From an uncultured Coriobacteriaceae bacterium (lineage in GTDB: Bacteria; Actinomycetota; Coriobacteriia; Coriobacteriales; Eggerthellaceae): a DNA stretch of 9,216 bases. The position numbers and the translations under genes are program-made. The stretch spans positions 1 through 9,216 of the forward strand of contig CACZIP010000061.1 in assembly GCA_902781245.1 (NCBI GenBank). The letters run 5' to 3'. Positions 1-7,894 of this stretch are shown here, piece after piece. Numbering within the stretch: position 1 is the stretch's first letter; the number at the start of each line of letters is the position of its first letter. The notes beneath the pieces were generated by a model, which worked only from the letters and a program-made list of their open reading frames with translations, was not told the DNA's origin and ran no database searches.

Positions 1-524
1 CATCGTCGCGTCAGTGAAAGCCGGCTCTCTTCTTTGCCTGGCGCTGATCTCCGGAGGGGCGTGAAGGCCTCCAATCCCGATAAACTTAACTCGCACTTCA
101 CTCGCTTCCCTGCGCTGCGCTTGCCCTATTATGTTTTGAAACGGCGTCGTTCAACGTATAAACGCTTAACTAAATTAGTATATTGAAATTGGCTTTATAT
201 CACAATGCTCGCTCATAGTGCAGAATTGACCAAGCGCTTTAGCCATGTGTAACCCACGTGTTCAATTGGACAATTTGGCACATGCGCCATTTTCATACGT
301 GCCATGTTCTTACGTGCGTGCTCTTGCTTCGACCACTTAAAGGAAAACGAAAACCGAATCATGGGCACTAACGCGAATCATCCAATAGAATGAAAACGTT
401 TACAAACCACGACACCAAATTTCGAACATGCCACTATGCTTGCTGAGCCCTATAGACATACGTCAATTGCATCTTGCGTCTTGCGCCCTGCCGCTTTTCA
501 ACAGCAATGCTCGAGGATTGAACG
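1..524. other. AT-rich region without a convincing gene
   Basis: No supported gene lies in the first 524 nt. A hand count gives about 42% GC for 121-480, against roughly 60% in sampled nifJ lines. One plus-strand frame is open from the left edge to a TGA at about 184-186 (some 61 codons), but it has no recognisable domain and its composition is unremarkable, so I do not call it. Small features visible are near-repeats of 'cgaatcat' at about 352-359 and 375-382, several 'acgtgc' copies between about 287 and 322, and a short pyrimidine-rich stretch at 86-126 resembling the loop of the element at 4717-4901. I could not pick out a reliable promoter for the downstream gene. The composition would fit a foreign insertion boundary or simply long regulatory or decayed DNA. 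Confidence 0.6.
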
Positions 525-974
525 ATGAGCACAACACGAAGCGCCCCTCCCGCATCGAGTGACGCAGTGCGCAAATCGATGCAGGGCAACAAACGCCGTG
601 ACACCAAGCCTGAGATGATTGTGCGCAAGATGCTGCGCGAACTGGGGTTCCCCGGATATCGGCTCGATTGGAAGAAGGCGCATGGGCACCCCGACATCGC
701 CTACCCCGGACGCAAGATCGCCATTTACGTCATGGGCTGTTTCTGGCATCGACATGAGGGATGCAAGTACGCGAGCACGCCGAAGACGCATGCTGATTAT
801 TGGGAAGCGAAGTTTGCCCGCAATGTCGAGCGTGATGCGGAGGTTCGAGCGGCTATGAAGGCAGACGGCTGGCAAGTTGTCGAGATTTGGGAATGCGAGC
901 TCAAGAAGGACCGCATCGACGAAACCCGCGAACGGCTGCGCTCTGAGATAGAGTACGCATTCATCGAGATGTAG
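525..974 (+). CDS. vsr: Very short patch repair endonuclease (Vsr family)
   Basis: This 149-aa protein is a Vsr-type nicking endonuclease. The family cuts 5' of the T in T:G mismatches left by deamination of 5-methylcytosine, usually next to a Dcm-type cytosine-5 methyltransferase. Aligned by eye to E. coli Vsr, E30 matches E25, D57 (in GHPD) matches the catalytic D51, W74 matches the intercalating W68, and H75 matches H69. C72, H77, C80 and C124 match the structural zinc ligands C66, H71, C73 and C117. The signatures DTKPE, GCFWHRHEGC, NVERD and WECE are all present, and the length is normal. M70 stands where E. coli has catalytic H64, and V69 stands where it has T63. A GAGGA at 513-517, 7 nt before the ATG, supports this start. 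No methyltransferase is visible in the window, so the gene may be an orphan or its partner may lie off the left edge. It converges on nifJ. Confidence 0.93.
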   Translation: MSTTRSAPPASSDAVRKSMQGNKRRDTKPEMIVRKMLRELGFPGYRLDWKKAHGHPDIAYPGRKIAIYVMGCFWHRHEGCKYASTPKTHADYWEAKFARNVERDAEVRAAMKADGWQVVEIWECELKKDRIDETRERLRSEIEYAFIEM

Positions 975-984
975 AAACGAGAAA

Positions 985-1012
985 AGGAAGAGCCCCAATC
1001 GGGGCTCTTCCT
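985..1012 (-). terminator. Intrinsic terminator of nifJ, shared with convergent vsr
   Basis: A perfect 12-bp stem (AGGAAGAGCCCC against GGGGCTCTTCCT) closes a 4-nt loop. Read on the minus strand, the hairpin lies 22 nt after the nifJ stop and is followed by TTTCTCGTTTC, a usable U-tract. Read on the plus strand, it lies 10 nt after the vsr stop but is followed by a C-rich sequence without a T-run. It should therefore be efficient for nifJ and at best weak for vsr, though it also separates the two convergent transcripts. Confidence 0.85.
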
Positions 1013-1034
1013 CAACATGCTGTCGCTCTCGCTC

Positions 1035-4000
1035 TTACGCGTCGGCGTAGAGGTCCTTGAGCTTGACGAGGTGGTTGTAGCGCTCGATAGCCGCAGCCTC
1101 GTTCTTGGCGAAGAGTTCCTTCGCACGATCGGGGAACTCACGGGTCAGGCGGTTGTAACGCGCCTCGTTCATCAGGAACTCCTGGTAACCGCCCTTCGGC
1201 TCCTTGGAGTCAAGCGTTAACTTCTTGCCCGGCTCGGCAGCGGGGTTGTAGCGGTAGAGGTTCCAGTAACCGCAGTCGACGGCCTTCTTCATCTCGGCCT
1301 GAGCATTGACCATGCCGCCCTTGATGGCATGCATCTCGCAGGGGCTGTAGCCGATGATCAGCGACGGGCCCGGATACGCCTCAGCCTCGGTGATGGCCTT
1401 GATGGTCTGGTTCGGGTTGGCACCCATGGCGACCTGAGCAACGTAGACGTAGCCGTAGGCCATGGCAATCTCGGCGAGCGACTTCTTCTTGATCTCCTTG
1501 CCGGCAGCCGCGAACTGAGCAACCTGGCCGATGTTGGAGGCCTTCGAAGCCTGGCCACCGGTGTTGGAGTAGACCTCGGTGTCGAACACGAAGACATTGA
1601 CATCCTCGCCGCTGGCGAGCACGTGGTCGAGTCCGCCGTAACCGATGTCGTAAGCCCAACCGTCACCACCGAAGATCCAAACGGACTTCTTGGTGAGGTA
1701 GTCCTTGTTCGCAAGCACTGCAGCGCACAGCTCGTTGTCGGCGTGCTTCTCAAGCTCGGCGATGAACGCCTCGGCAGCCGTCTTGCTGGCCTCGGCATCC
1801 TTGCGACCCTCAATCCAGTCGACTGCAGCGGCGGTCAGCTCGTCGCTGATACCGGCAGCAACAACCTCGAGCGCGTCGGTGAGCACCTTGCCGCGAACGG
1901 CCTCGTGACCCAGCAACAGACCCAGACCGTGTTCGGCGTTGTCCTCGAACAGCGAGTTGTTCCATGCAGGGCCATGGCCATCCTTGTTGACGGTATAGGG
2001 TGACGTGGCAGCAGGGTTGCCCCAAATCGACGAGCAACCAGTTGCATTGGAAACATACATGCGGTCGCCGAAGAGCTGCGTGACCAGACGCGCGTACGAC
2101 GTCTCGGCGCAACCGGCGCAGGAGCCGGAGAACTCGAGCAGCGGCTGGTAGAACTGGCTGTCCTTGACCGTCGGGCCGGCGAGCTCGGGCTTGGCGGCAA
2201 CCTTCTCGACGCAGTAGTCGAAGACGGGCTGCTGATCGAGCTGGCCCTCGGCGGGAACCATCGTGAGTGCGCTCTTGGCGCACTGGCCGATGCACACACC
2301 GCAGCCCATGCAGTCGAGCGGCGAGATGGCCATCGTGTACTTGAGACCCTTCGCCTTGCCCTTGCCCTCGATGAGCTTGGTAGCCTCGGGAGCGGCAGCA
2401 GCTTCTTCCTCGATCAGAGCGAACGGGCGGATCGTCGCATGCGGGCACACGAACGCGCACTGGTTGCACTGGATGCACTCGTCGGCGTTCCACTCGGGAA
2501 CGAGCACGGCCACGCCGCGCTTCTCGAATGCGGAGGCGCCCAGCTCGAACTGACCGTCGACGTAGTCGACAAACGCGGAGACGGGCAGACGGTCGCCATC
2601 CATGCGGCCGACAGGCTCCATGACGTTCGCAACCTGCTTGACGAGCTGCTCGCGACCTTCGAGTGCACTTTCAGCCTGCTCATCAACAGCGTCAGCCCAC
2701 GATGCGGGCACCTCGACCTTGGTAAACGCCGTGGCGCCGGCGTCGATGGCCTTGTGGTTGGCGTCGACGATGTCCTGGCCCTTCTTCATGTAGGACTTCG
2801 TGGCAGCATCCTTCATGTAGCCGATGGCCTCTTCCTGCGGCAGCACGCCGGACAGCGTGAAGAACGCAGACTGCAGGATCGTGTTGGTGCGCTTGCCCAT
2901 GCCGACCTGAACAGCCAAGTCGATGGCGTTGATGAGGTAGAGCTGAATGTCATTAGCCGCGATGTAGCGCTTGGCCTCGGCGTTCATGTGATGCTCGAGC
3001 TCTTCGAGCGACCACTGGCAGTTGATCATGAACGTGCCACCGGGCTTGACGTCCTGCACCATGCGGAAGCCCTTGGTGACATAGGACGGGTTGTGGCATG
3101 CGACGAAGTCGGCCTTGTTGACGTAGTACGGCGCGCGGATGGGGCTGTCGCCGAAACGCAGGTGGCTGATGGTGACGCCACCGGTCTTCTTCGAGTCGTA
3201 CTGGAAGTAGGCCTGGACGTACTTGTCGGTATGGTCTCCAATGATCTTGATCGAGTTCTTGTTCGCGCCGACCGTGCCGTCGCCGCCAAGACCCCAGAAC
3301 TTGCACTCGATGGTGCCTTCGGCCGCCGTGTTCGGGCAGTTCGGATCTTCGGGAAGCGACAGGTTGGTGACGTCGTCGACGATGCCGACGGTGAACTCGC
3401 GCTTGGGAGCATCCTTCTTGAGCTCCTCGTAGATGGCGAAGGCGCTGGCCGGAGGCGTGTCCTTGGAACCAAGGCCGTAACGGCCGCCGACGACGGTGAG
3501 GTCGCCGATCTTGCCTTCCTTCACGAGCGCGTTCACGACATCGAGTAACAGCGGCTCGCCCTCGGAGCCCGGCTCCTTCGTGCGGTCCATGACGGCGATC
3601 TTCTTGCAAGTTGCCGGCAGGGCCTCGACGAACTTCGACGAAACGAACGGACGGTACAGGCGAACCTTCACGAGGCCGACCTTCTCGCCGTTGGCGTTCA
3701 GGTAGTCGATGACCTCTTCGATGACGTCGCAGAACGAGCCCATCGCCACGATGACGCGGTCGGCGTCGGGCGCGCCGTAGTAGTTGAACAGCTTGTAGTC
3801 GGTGCCGAGCTTGGCGTTGACGGCATCCATGTACTCCTCGACGACGGCGGGCAGCGCATCGTAGTGGGAGTTGCAAGCCTCACGGTGCTGGAAGAAGATG
3901 TCGCCGTTCTCATGGCTACCGCGCATGGCCGGGTGATTCGGATTGAGCGCGTGCTCACGGAACGCCTTCACGGCGTCCATGTCGCAAAGCTCAGCCAGAT

Positions 4001-4568
4001 CATCGTAATCCCACACGGCGATTTTCTGAATCTCGTGCGAGGTGCGGAAGCCGTCAAAGAAGTTCAGGAACGGCACTTTGCCCTTGATGGCCGCGAGGTG
4101 CGCGACGGCCGAGAGGTCCATGACCTCCTGGACGTTGCCCTCAGCGAGCATGGCGAAACCGGTCTGGCGGCATGCCATGACGTCGGAGTGATCGCCGAAA
4201 ATGTTGAGCGCATGCGAAGCGACCGTGCGGGCCGACACATGGAAGACGCTCGGCAGCTGCTCGGCTGCAATCTTGTACATGTTGGGAATCATGAGCAGCA
4301 AACCCTGGCTGGCTGTGTAGGTGCTGGTGAGGGCACCTGCACCAAGCGAGCCGTGAACGGCGCCCGCGGCGCCTGCCTCAGATTCCATCTCGACAACCTT
4401 GACGGTCGTGCCGAAGATGTTCTTCTTGCCTTGAGCTGCCCATTGGTCGACGTAATCGGCCATCGGGGATGACGGGGTAATCGGGTAGATGCCCGCCACC
4501 TCGGTAAACGCGTACGAAACGTACGCTGCGGCATTGTTGCCGTCCATGGATTTGAATTCACGCGCCAT
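1035..4568 (-). CDS. nifJ: Pyruvate:ferredoxin (flavodoxin) oxidoreductase, single-chain type
   Basis: The 1177-aa product is a full-length PFOR, a cytoplasmic enzyme that oxidises pyruvate plus CoA to acetyl-CoA and CO2 and passes electrons to ferredoxin or flavodoxin. Residues line up with the Desulfovibrio africanus enzyme. T31 and R114 would contact pyruvate, and E64 activates the thiamine diphosphate. A ferredoxin-like domain carries C698/C701/C704/C708 and C753/C756/C759/C763 for two 4Fe-4S clusters. C817/C820/C845/C1077 would hold the proximal cluster. The C-terminal thiamine site has GGDGWAYDIG (D969) and YSNTGGQ (N1002). No key residue is missing. The ATG at 4568 is preferred because AGGAG lies 8 nt upstream; a GTG 33 nt earlier, in frame, would put that ribosome binding site inside the coding region. 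The gene is flanked by a promoter-bearing gap and a terminator, so it is probably transcribed alone. Confidence 0.98.
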   Translation of the reverse strand: MAREFKSMDGNNAAAYVSYAFTEVAGIYPITPSSPMADYVDQWAAQGKKNIFGTTVKVVEMESEAGAAGAVHGSLGAGALTSTYTASQGLLLMIPNMYKIAAEQLPSVFHVSARTVASHALNIFGDHSDVMACRQTGFAMLAEGNVQEVMDLSAVAHLAAIKGKVPFLNFFDGFRTSHEIQKIAVWDYDDLAELCDMDAVKAFREHALNPNHPAMRGSHENGDIFFQHREACNSHYDALPAVVEEYMDAVNAKLGTDYKLFNYYGAPDADRVIVAMGSFCDVIEEVIDYLNANGEKVGLVKVRLYRPFVSSKFVEALPATCKKIAVMDRTKEPGSEGEPLLLDVVNALVKEGKIGDLTVVGGRYGLGSKDTPPASAFAIYEELKKDAPKREFTVGIVDDVTNLSLPEDPNCPNTAAEGTIECKFWGLGGDGTVGANKNSIKIIGDHTDKYVQAYFQYDSKKTGGVTISHLRFGDSPIRAPYYVNKADFVACHNPSYVTKGFRMVQDVKPGGTFMINCQWSLEELEHHMNAEAKRYIAANDIQLYLINAIDLAVQVGMGKRTNTILQSAFFTLSGVLPQEEAIGYMKDAATKSYMKKGQDIVDANHKAIDAGATAFTKVEVPASWADAVDEQAESALEGREQLVKQVANVMEPVGRMDGDRLPVSAFVDYVDGQFELGASAFEKRGVAVLVPEWNADECIQCNQCAFVCPHATIRPFALIEEEAAAAPEATKLIEGKGKAKGLKYTMAISPLDCMGCGVCIGQCAKSALTMVPAEGQLDQQPVFDYCVEKVAAKPELAGPTVKDSQFYQPLLEFSGSCAGCAETSYARLVTQLFGDRMYVSNATGCSSIWGNPAATSPYTVNKDGHGPAWNNSLFEDNAEHGLGLLLGHEAVRGKVLTDALEVVAAGISDELTAAAVDWIEGRKDAEASKTAAEAFIAELEKHADNELCAAVLANKDYLTKKSVWIFGGDGWAYDIGYGGLDHVLASGEDVNVFVFDTEVYSNTGGQASKASNIGQVAQFAAAGKEIKKKSLAEIAMAYGYVYVAQVAMGANPNQTIKAITEAEAYPGPSLIIGYSPCEMHAIKGGMVNAQAEMKKAVDCGYWNLYRYNPAAEPGKKLTLDSKEPKGGYQEFLMNEARYNRLTREFPDRAKELFAKNEAAAIERYNHLVKLKDLYADA

Positions 4569-4576
4569 GAAATCGT

Positions 4577-4581
4577 CTCCT
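4577..4581 (-). promoter_or_regulatory. Ribosome binding site deciding the nifJ start
   Basis: On the minus strand AGGAG sits 8 nt before ATG 4568. It sets that ATG as the start instead of the in-frame GTG at 4601, which has no comparable site. Confidence 0.85.
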
Positions 4582-4611
4582 ATCGATCGCCCTTCTCTCA
4601 CATAACTGAAT

Positions 4612-4620
4612 ATGGTAGCA
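4612..4620 (-). promoter_or_regulatory. Tentative extended -10 promoter of nifJ
   Basis: The minus strand reads TGCTACCAT, an extended -10 (TGn followed by TACCAT, four of six consensus bases). It would start transcription near 4605 and give a leader of about 36 nt containing the AGGAG. No convincing -35 box is seen at the right distance, so this is only the best candidate in the gap. Confidence 0.3.
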
Positions 4621-4716
4621 GGAAACGCACAATTCGTCGCAGATGCGCTGGCGAAAGGGATGCGTCGGGCGGCGAGTTGGGAAACGGCTCGATTTGCGCG
4701 GTAGACGGCGGATGTT

Positions 4717-4901
4717 GGCCTGAGCTGCTGGATGTGGCAGGGTCGTTGGAACCAGCTGAGGCTAACCGTTCGTCACTCTCGGCGCAGCAGCTGTGGAACT
4801 CGCTCGCTTCGCTCGCTCAGACAGTCCTCGCTCCCGCTGCGCCTTCGCTCCTCACAGCCTCAGAGGTTCCAGCGGCCCTGCCACATCCAGCAGCTCAGGC
4901 C
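4717..4901. repeat. Large imperfect inverted repeat element (about 185 bp)
   Basis: The left arm, 4717-4763, and the right arm, 4856-4901, are reverse complements over about 46 bp. The outer 26 bp match perfectly. Two later differences are T/C changes that would pair as G-U in plus-strand RNA, and there is one bulge near the inner end. Inside the 92-nt loop a second pair, GGCGCAGC (4781-4788) and GCTGCGCC (4836-4843), could form an inner stem around a CGCTCGCTTCGCTCGCT run. The outer end lies 10 nt beyond the stop codon of the membrane protein. Neither side has a U-tract, so it is not a standard intrinsic terminator. No target-site duplication or transposase is visible. It could be a REP/MITE-like element, a transcript-stabilising structure or a barrier between the two minus-strand genes. 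The rest of the gap 4569-4911, beyond the nifJ signals, shows nothing recognisable. Confidence 0.85.
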
Positions 4902-4911
4902 CCTCTCCCTC

Positions 4912-7086
4912 TTACGTCCAGAATTCGAAGGTCTCGATGATGTCCTGGAATGCCCAGTCGTAGATGTCCGCGTACCAACCAGTTTCGGGCACGAAGCATA
5001 GCAGTGCGATGTACAACACCGAAAACGCCACGAGCACCGAAAGGCCCTGGCGGAACAGGCGGTCGAAACTGGAGCCATCGTGCATGTTCTCGTTTGCAAT
5101 GAACGCGAGCAGAACGGCCGCTGCCAGGAACATGAAGCTGAAGTCGGCGAAGTAGCGTTGCAAAATGCCTGCCATCTCGGCGTCGAGCAGAGCCAGGACC
5201 GTTCCAGTGATCAACAGCACCACGATGACGCCCGCAATCGTATGCGTCGAACGTTGCTCGAAGCGCCTGTGCAGAATCGGACGCGCAAACGGGATGATCC
5301 ACAGCAAGGGCAGGCAGGCGAATATGCCGCCAAACGTCACTTCGCGCACGGTCTGACCCATGTACGTTGTATCGAATGTCGCCGGAAGGATGAACGGGAA
5401 CGTGCCATCAACAGTAGGCGGCTGAATGAAAAACGCGAACAGCGCTGGAGCGATGCGCCCTATGGCGAACCCGCGCTTCGGCATGTCATGGACCGTCAAA
5501 TTGTAGTTGGCCCCAAAGTTCATTGGCGAGCCGAAACGCGCCCAGTTGTACCACATAATGCCTGCCGCCACGACGAAGTAAGGCCCGATCAAACATGCGA
5601 ATTCGCGGGCGCCTTCAGGTGTGAACAGGCGACGCTTCGTGATATAGCGGCGCCAGAACAGCGGGAATGCCACGCACGACAACAACAGGAGCTGCGGGCG
5701 ACAGCCAACGACGAGCGCCATGCAAAGCGACCCGGCAAGATACCACCCTTCTGGCCGTTCGCTAGCGCGGCCGCGCATCCACAGGTACAGTCCCCAAACC
5801 GAGAACGCAAGCGCACACATGATAGGCAACGAGTAGAACGTGGGGAACTTCGCCAGGTAGAGCGCACCGCTGCACATTGCAAGCGGTATCTGCAACAGCA
5901 GGTAGATGCCCAAGCTCACCCGCTTGAAATGGTATCGCGCAAACCGATCGAGCAAAGCCGTGCACCCAAGGATGAATGCAATCAGCGCAAGAAGCACGCC
6001 TATCGCCGTCGGGAAACTCTGGCCTGTCACCAAATAGAACGGCAAGTAGAACAGAAGCACCGGCACAACGCCGAAATATACGTAGTAGCGACCGTTGTAA
6101 TAGGCGGCATCGAACAGGTAATCTTCCCCGCCGGCTTTCCGAGCTTCGTCGCGCAGACCCTTGTCGTAGGGATCATCCATCTCGACAAGCCAATCGGGCG
6201 GCTGTTCATCGAGGAAGAGTTGGCCTTTCGCCATCGCTTGCGCCAGCATGGCATATTGCTGCGCATTCTCGCCTCCCACCTCGAACACGTTGACGACGCT
6301 TTCCTGATCCCACGAGCCATAGTTGTAGTTCTTCGAAGCAACACCCACAAGATTCGAACCCATGAACAGGAACGATGAAACGACAAGCACTTCGACGATC
6401 ACGGCTGCGATGATGGCGCGCTTCGTGAACACAGGCTCGTCAACCATGCTGATCTGGTAGATGCGCGAGCGCGGACGGAACAACCACGCAACCGTGAGAA
6501 CCAACACCGTCACCATGAAACGCAGCATATTGAAATTGAACGGTTCTGGAGCGTTAATCGACATCTTCTCGATGCTAATCGGGTACGACACGTCATCACC
6601 CACAAGCTCGACAGTCAGCGTGCCCACGTTGCCCGATGCGTTGATATGGATGTATTCGCTTTCGCTCACCGCCGTCGACACATCAACCTCGGGAACGCCC
6701 ACCGTGTATTCCGTTGTGTCGAAGAACGTCTGGTGCGCTTCGTCGGTGAACATGATCTTGAGCGTCAGCAGTTTTGCAGGCTGATTTGCGTTGAAATCAA
6801 CATGGATGTTGTGCACCGGCATGTCGAGATCGGGAAACTCGACTTTGTGGCTCACTTCGCTCATGCGATAGAAGCCATCTTCGTCTGTCACCAGGTTGAG
6901 CCTATTTGACACGTCAACTTCGTCGTAGCCCATCGTAAGGAAGAAGTTGATATTGAAGAGAAACACTTCGAGCAACGCTGCGATGACGACGATTGCCGCA
7001 AAGCCGGTCAACGCTTTCTTGAGCAATCCATCCCGCGCGTCGAGAACATCGCGCGCCTGCCCCGATATTTCCCCTCTGATTGACAT
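4912..7086 (-). CDS. Polytopic membrane protein, GT-C glycosyltransferase-like
   Basis: This 724-aa protein resembles large bacterial GT-C-fold membrane proteins, which move sugars from polyprenyl-phosphate donors on the outer face of the membrane. The exact function is unknown. A cytoplasmic N-terminus of about 25 residues is followed by a membrane helix at about 25-51 and a soluble, beta-rich segment at 53-185. Helices follow at about 189-203 and 224-248. An extracytoplasmic stretch, about 250-335, contains family-like motifs: YAMLAQAMAKGQLFLD, DPYD, and FDAAYYNGRYYVYFG leading into the next helix. Several more helices run to about 697. YNWARFGSPMNFG at 513-525 and QRYFADFS at 643-650 also fit this family. 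The ATG at 7086 has no Shine-Dalgarno sequence but lies 6 nt from a TATAAT. No cell-wall or polysaccharide genes adjoin it to suggest a substrate. The GT-C call rests on motif memory and topology, not on a proven catalytic residue. Confidence 0.72.
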   Translation of the reverse strand: MSIRGEISGQARDVLDARDGLLKKALTGFAAIVVIAALLEVFLFNINFFLTMGYDEVDVSNRLNLVTDEDGFYRMSEVSHKVEFPDLDMPVHNIHVDFNANQPAKLLTLKIMFTDEAHQTFFDTTEYTVGVPEVDVSTAVSESEYIHINASGNVGTLTVELVGDDVSYPISIEKMSINAPEPFNFNMLRFMVTVLVLTVAWLFRPRSRIYQISMVDEPVFTKRAIIAAVIVEVLVVSSFLFMGSNLVGVASKNYNYGSWDQESVVNVFEVGGENAQQYAMLAQAMAKGQLFLDEQPPDWLVEMDDPYDKGLRDEARKAGGEDYLFDAAYYNGRYYVYFGVVPVLLFYLPFYLVTGQSFPTAIGVLLALIAFILGCTALLDRFARYHFKRVSLGIYLLLQIPLAMCSGALYLAKFPTFYSLPIMCALAFSVWGLYLWMRGRASERPEGWYLAGSLCMALVVGCRPQLLLLSCVAFPLFWRRYITKRRLFTPEGAREFACLIGPYFVVAAGIMWYNWARFGSPMNFGANYNLTVHDMPKRGFAIGRIAPALFAFFIQPPTVDGTFPFILPATFDTTYMGQTVREVTFGGIFACLPLLWIIPFARPILHRRFEQRSTHTIAGVIVVLLITGTVLALLDAEMAGILQRYFADFSFMFLAAAVLLAFIANENMHDGSSFDRLFRQGLSVLVAFSVLYIALLCFVPETGWYADIYDWAFQDIIETFEFWT

Positions 7087-7092
7087 GCCGAG

Positions 7093-7101
7093 ATTATAGC
7101 A
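7093..7101 (-). promoter_or_regulatory. Extended -10 promoter giving a probable leaderless mRNA
   Basis: The minus strand reads TGCTATAAT, a perfect -10 (7093-7098) with an extended TGn. Only 6 nt separate it from ATG 7086, so the expected transcription start falls on or next to the A of the ATG. The -35 region is poor (GTTACC or AGTTAC at 16-17 nt), as extended -10 promoters allow. The short distance leaves no room for a ribosome binding site. Confidence 0.75.
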
Positions 7102-7195
7102 AGCTGAACCCTTCGGTAACTCCGCCTTTGCTCTTCATTCAGCACCATCCATATCGATTTCGTCTCAGCTGACAGCAGGCGCAAGCCAAGTGCTC

Positions 7196-7867
7196 TCACC
7201 AAACGTGGGGTATGAGACGCCATTTCACGCGATCCATGTACTCACAGTATCCCTCCAGGCCGGCTGCGAGCACTTGCTCTTCGTTTCGAATCCTCTTCGC
7301 GATGATGGGGAGGTACACAAGCATGATGACGAACGAAAACGGCGATCCGAGCACGATTGGAATCGAGAGAAACAGCAGAAGCGTCGTGCTGTACATGGGG
7401 TGTCTGACGATGCCGTAAAGCCCCGTGTCAACCACATGCTGACCTTCCTGCACCTCCACCGTACGAGACAAGTACGCATTCTCGCGCATCACCTCGGCGT
7501 AAAGCGCATATGCAACGAGGAAGACGACGGCGCCAATCCACGACGTCCAATGCGGCAGCGAGACCCAACCGAAGCGGAAACCGAGTCCAGCGACAACGAA
7601 AGCCGCGATAAACATGAGCGCCGAAAATGCCTGAACGGTTTTTTGCTCGGATTCGTCTTCGTCAGCAGAGAGGCGCTTGCGCAGCAAATCGGGAGCTTTG
7701 GCCATCATAACGAGTCCAGCAATGAACATCGGCGCGAAGAGTATTCCCATAAAAAGCCAGCCTTGCCACCAGGCAATCGTTCCCGCAGGCACGAACAGCA
7801 ACAAGCCGACAATGACGAACCCTGCCGCGAACTTTGTAATTGCTGCTATGAAGAGATTTCTGTCCAT
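7196..7867 (-). CDS. Isoprenylcysteine carboxyl methyltransferase-like membrane protein
   Basis: The 223-aa product belongs to the ICMT/phospholipid methyltransferase superfamily of membrane methyltransferases that use S-adenosylmethionine. Membrane helices are visible at about 10-30, 35-56, 80-98, 108-126 and 160-190. The C-terminal half has the diagnostic pattern: GLYGIVRHPMY (R155, H156, P157, Y159), a hydrophobic hairpin, then NEEQVL (E196, E197) and YCEY near 207-210. In the family these segments bind the cofactor. Bacterial members act on varied and mostly unknown lipids or small molecules, so the substrate cannot be named. The gene starts 27 nt after the acetyltransferase stop and is probably translated from the same mRNA. 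The purine-rich GGGGAAGG just before the ATG is a close-set, mediocre ribosome binding site. No terminator is seen in the 109 nt before the next gene. Confidence 0.85.
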   Translation of the reverse strand: MDRNLFIAAITKFAAGFVIVGLLLFVPAGTIAWWQGWLFMGILFAPMFIAGLVMMAKAPDLLRKRLSADEDESEQKTVQAFSALMFIAAFVVAGLGFRFGWVSLPHWTSWIGAVVFLVAYALYAEVMRENAYLSRTVEVQEGQHVVDTGLYGIVRHPMYSTTLLLFLSIPIVLGSPFSFVIMLVYLPIIAKRIRNEEQVLAAGLEGYCEYMDRVKWRLIPHVW

Positions 7868-7894
7868 GCCTTCCCCATCGTTGTTTCTTGCTAT

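Noticed and set aside
1..186. Plus-strand frame open from the left edge, possibly the end of a gene
   Set aside because: About 61 codons with no motif, rich in Arg, Ser and Leu, running into AT-rich DNA. An open stretch this short at an edge is not evidence of a gene, though the missing left side could change this.
280..325. Repeated ACGTGC motifs as a CRISPR or iteron array
   Set aside because: The copies are only 6 bases long, unevenly spaced and few, with no conserved repeat unit.
2439..3548. Long plus-strand open frame (369 codons) opposite nifJ
   Set aside because: It lies wholly antisense to highly conserved PFOR sequence; its valine- and aspartate-rich composition is that of a complementary-strand shadow.
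4717..4901. Inverted repeat as an intrinsic terminator of the membrane-protein gene
   Set aside because: The minus-strand sequence after the stem is AACATCCGCC without a U-tract, and the 92-nt loop is far too long for a standard terminator.
4677..5001. Two short plus-strand open frames over the inverted-repeat element
   Set aside because: They encode the palindrome itself and part of the antisense of the membrane-protein gene, with no ribosome binding site or domain.
5080..6378. Long plus-strand open frame (432 codons) opposite the membrane-protein gene
   Set aside because: It is antisense to a clear polytopic membrane protein, is rich in Arg, Glu and Gln with no domain, and is explained by GC-biased codon use of the real gene.
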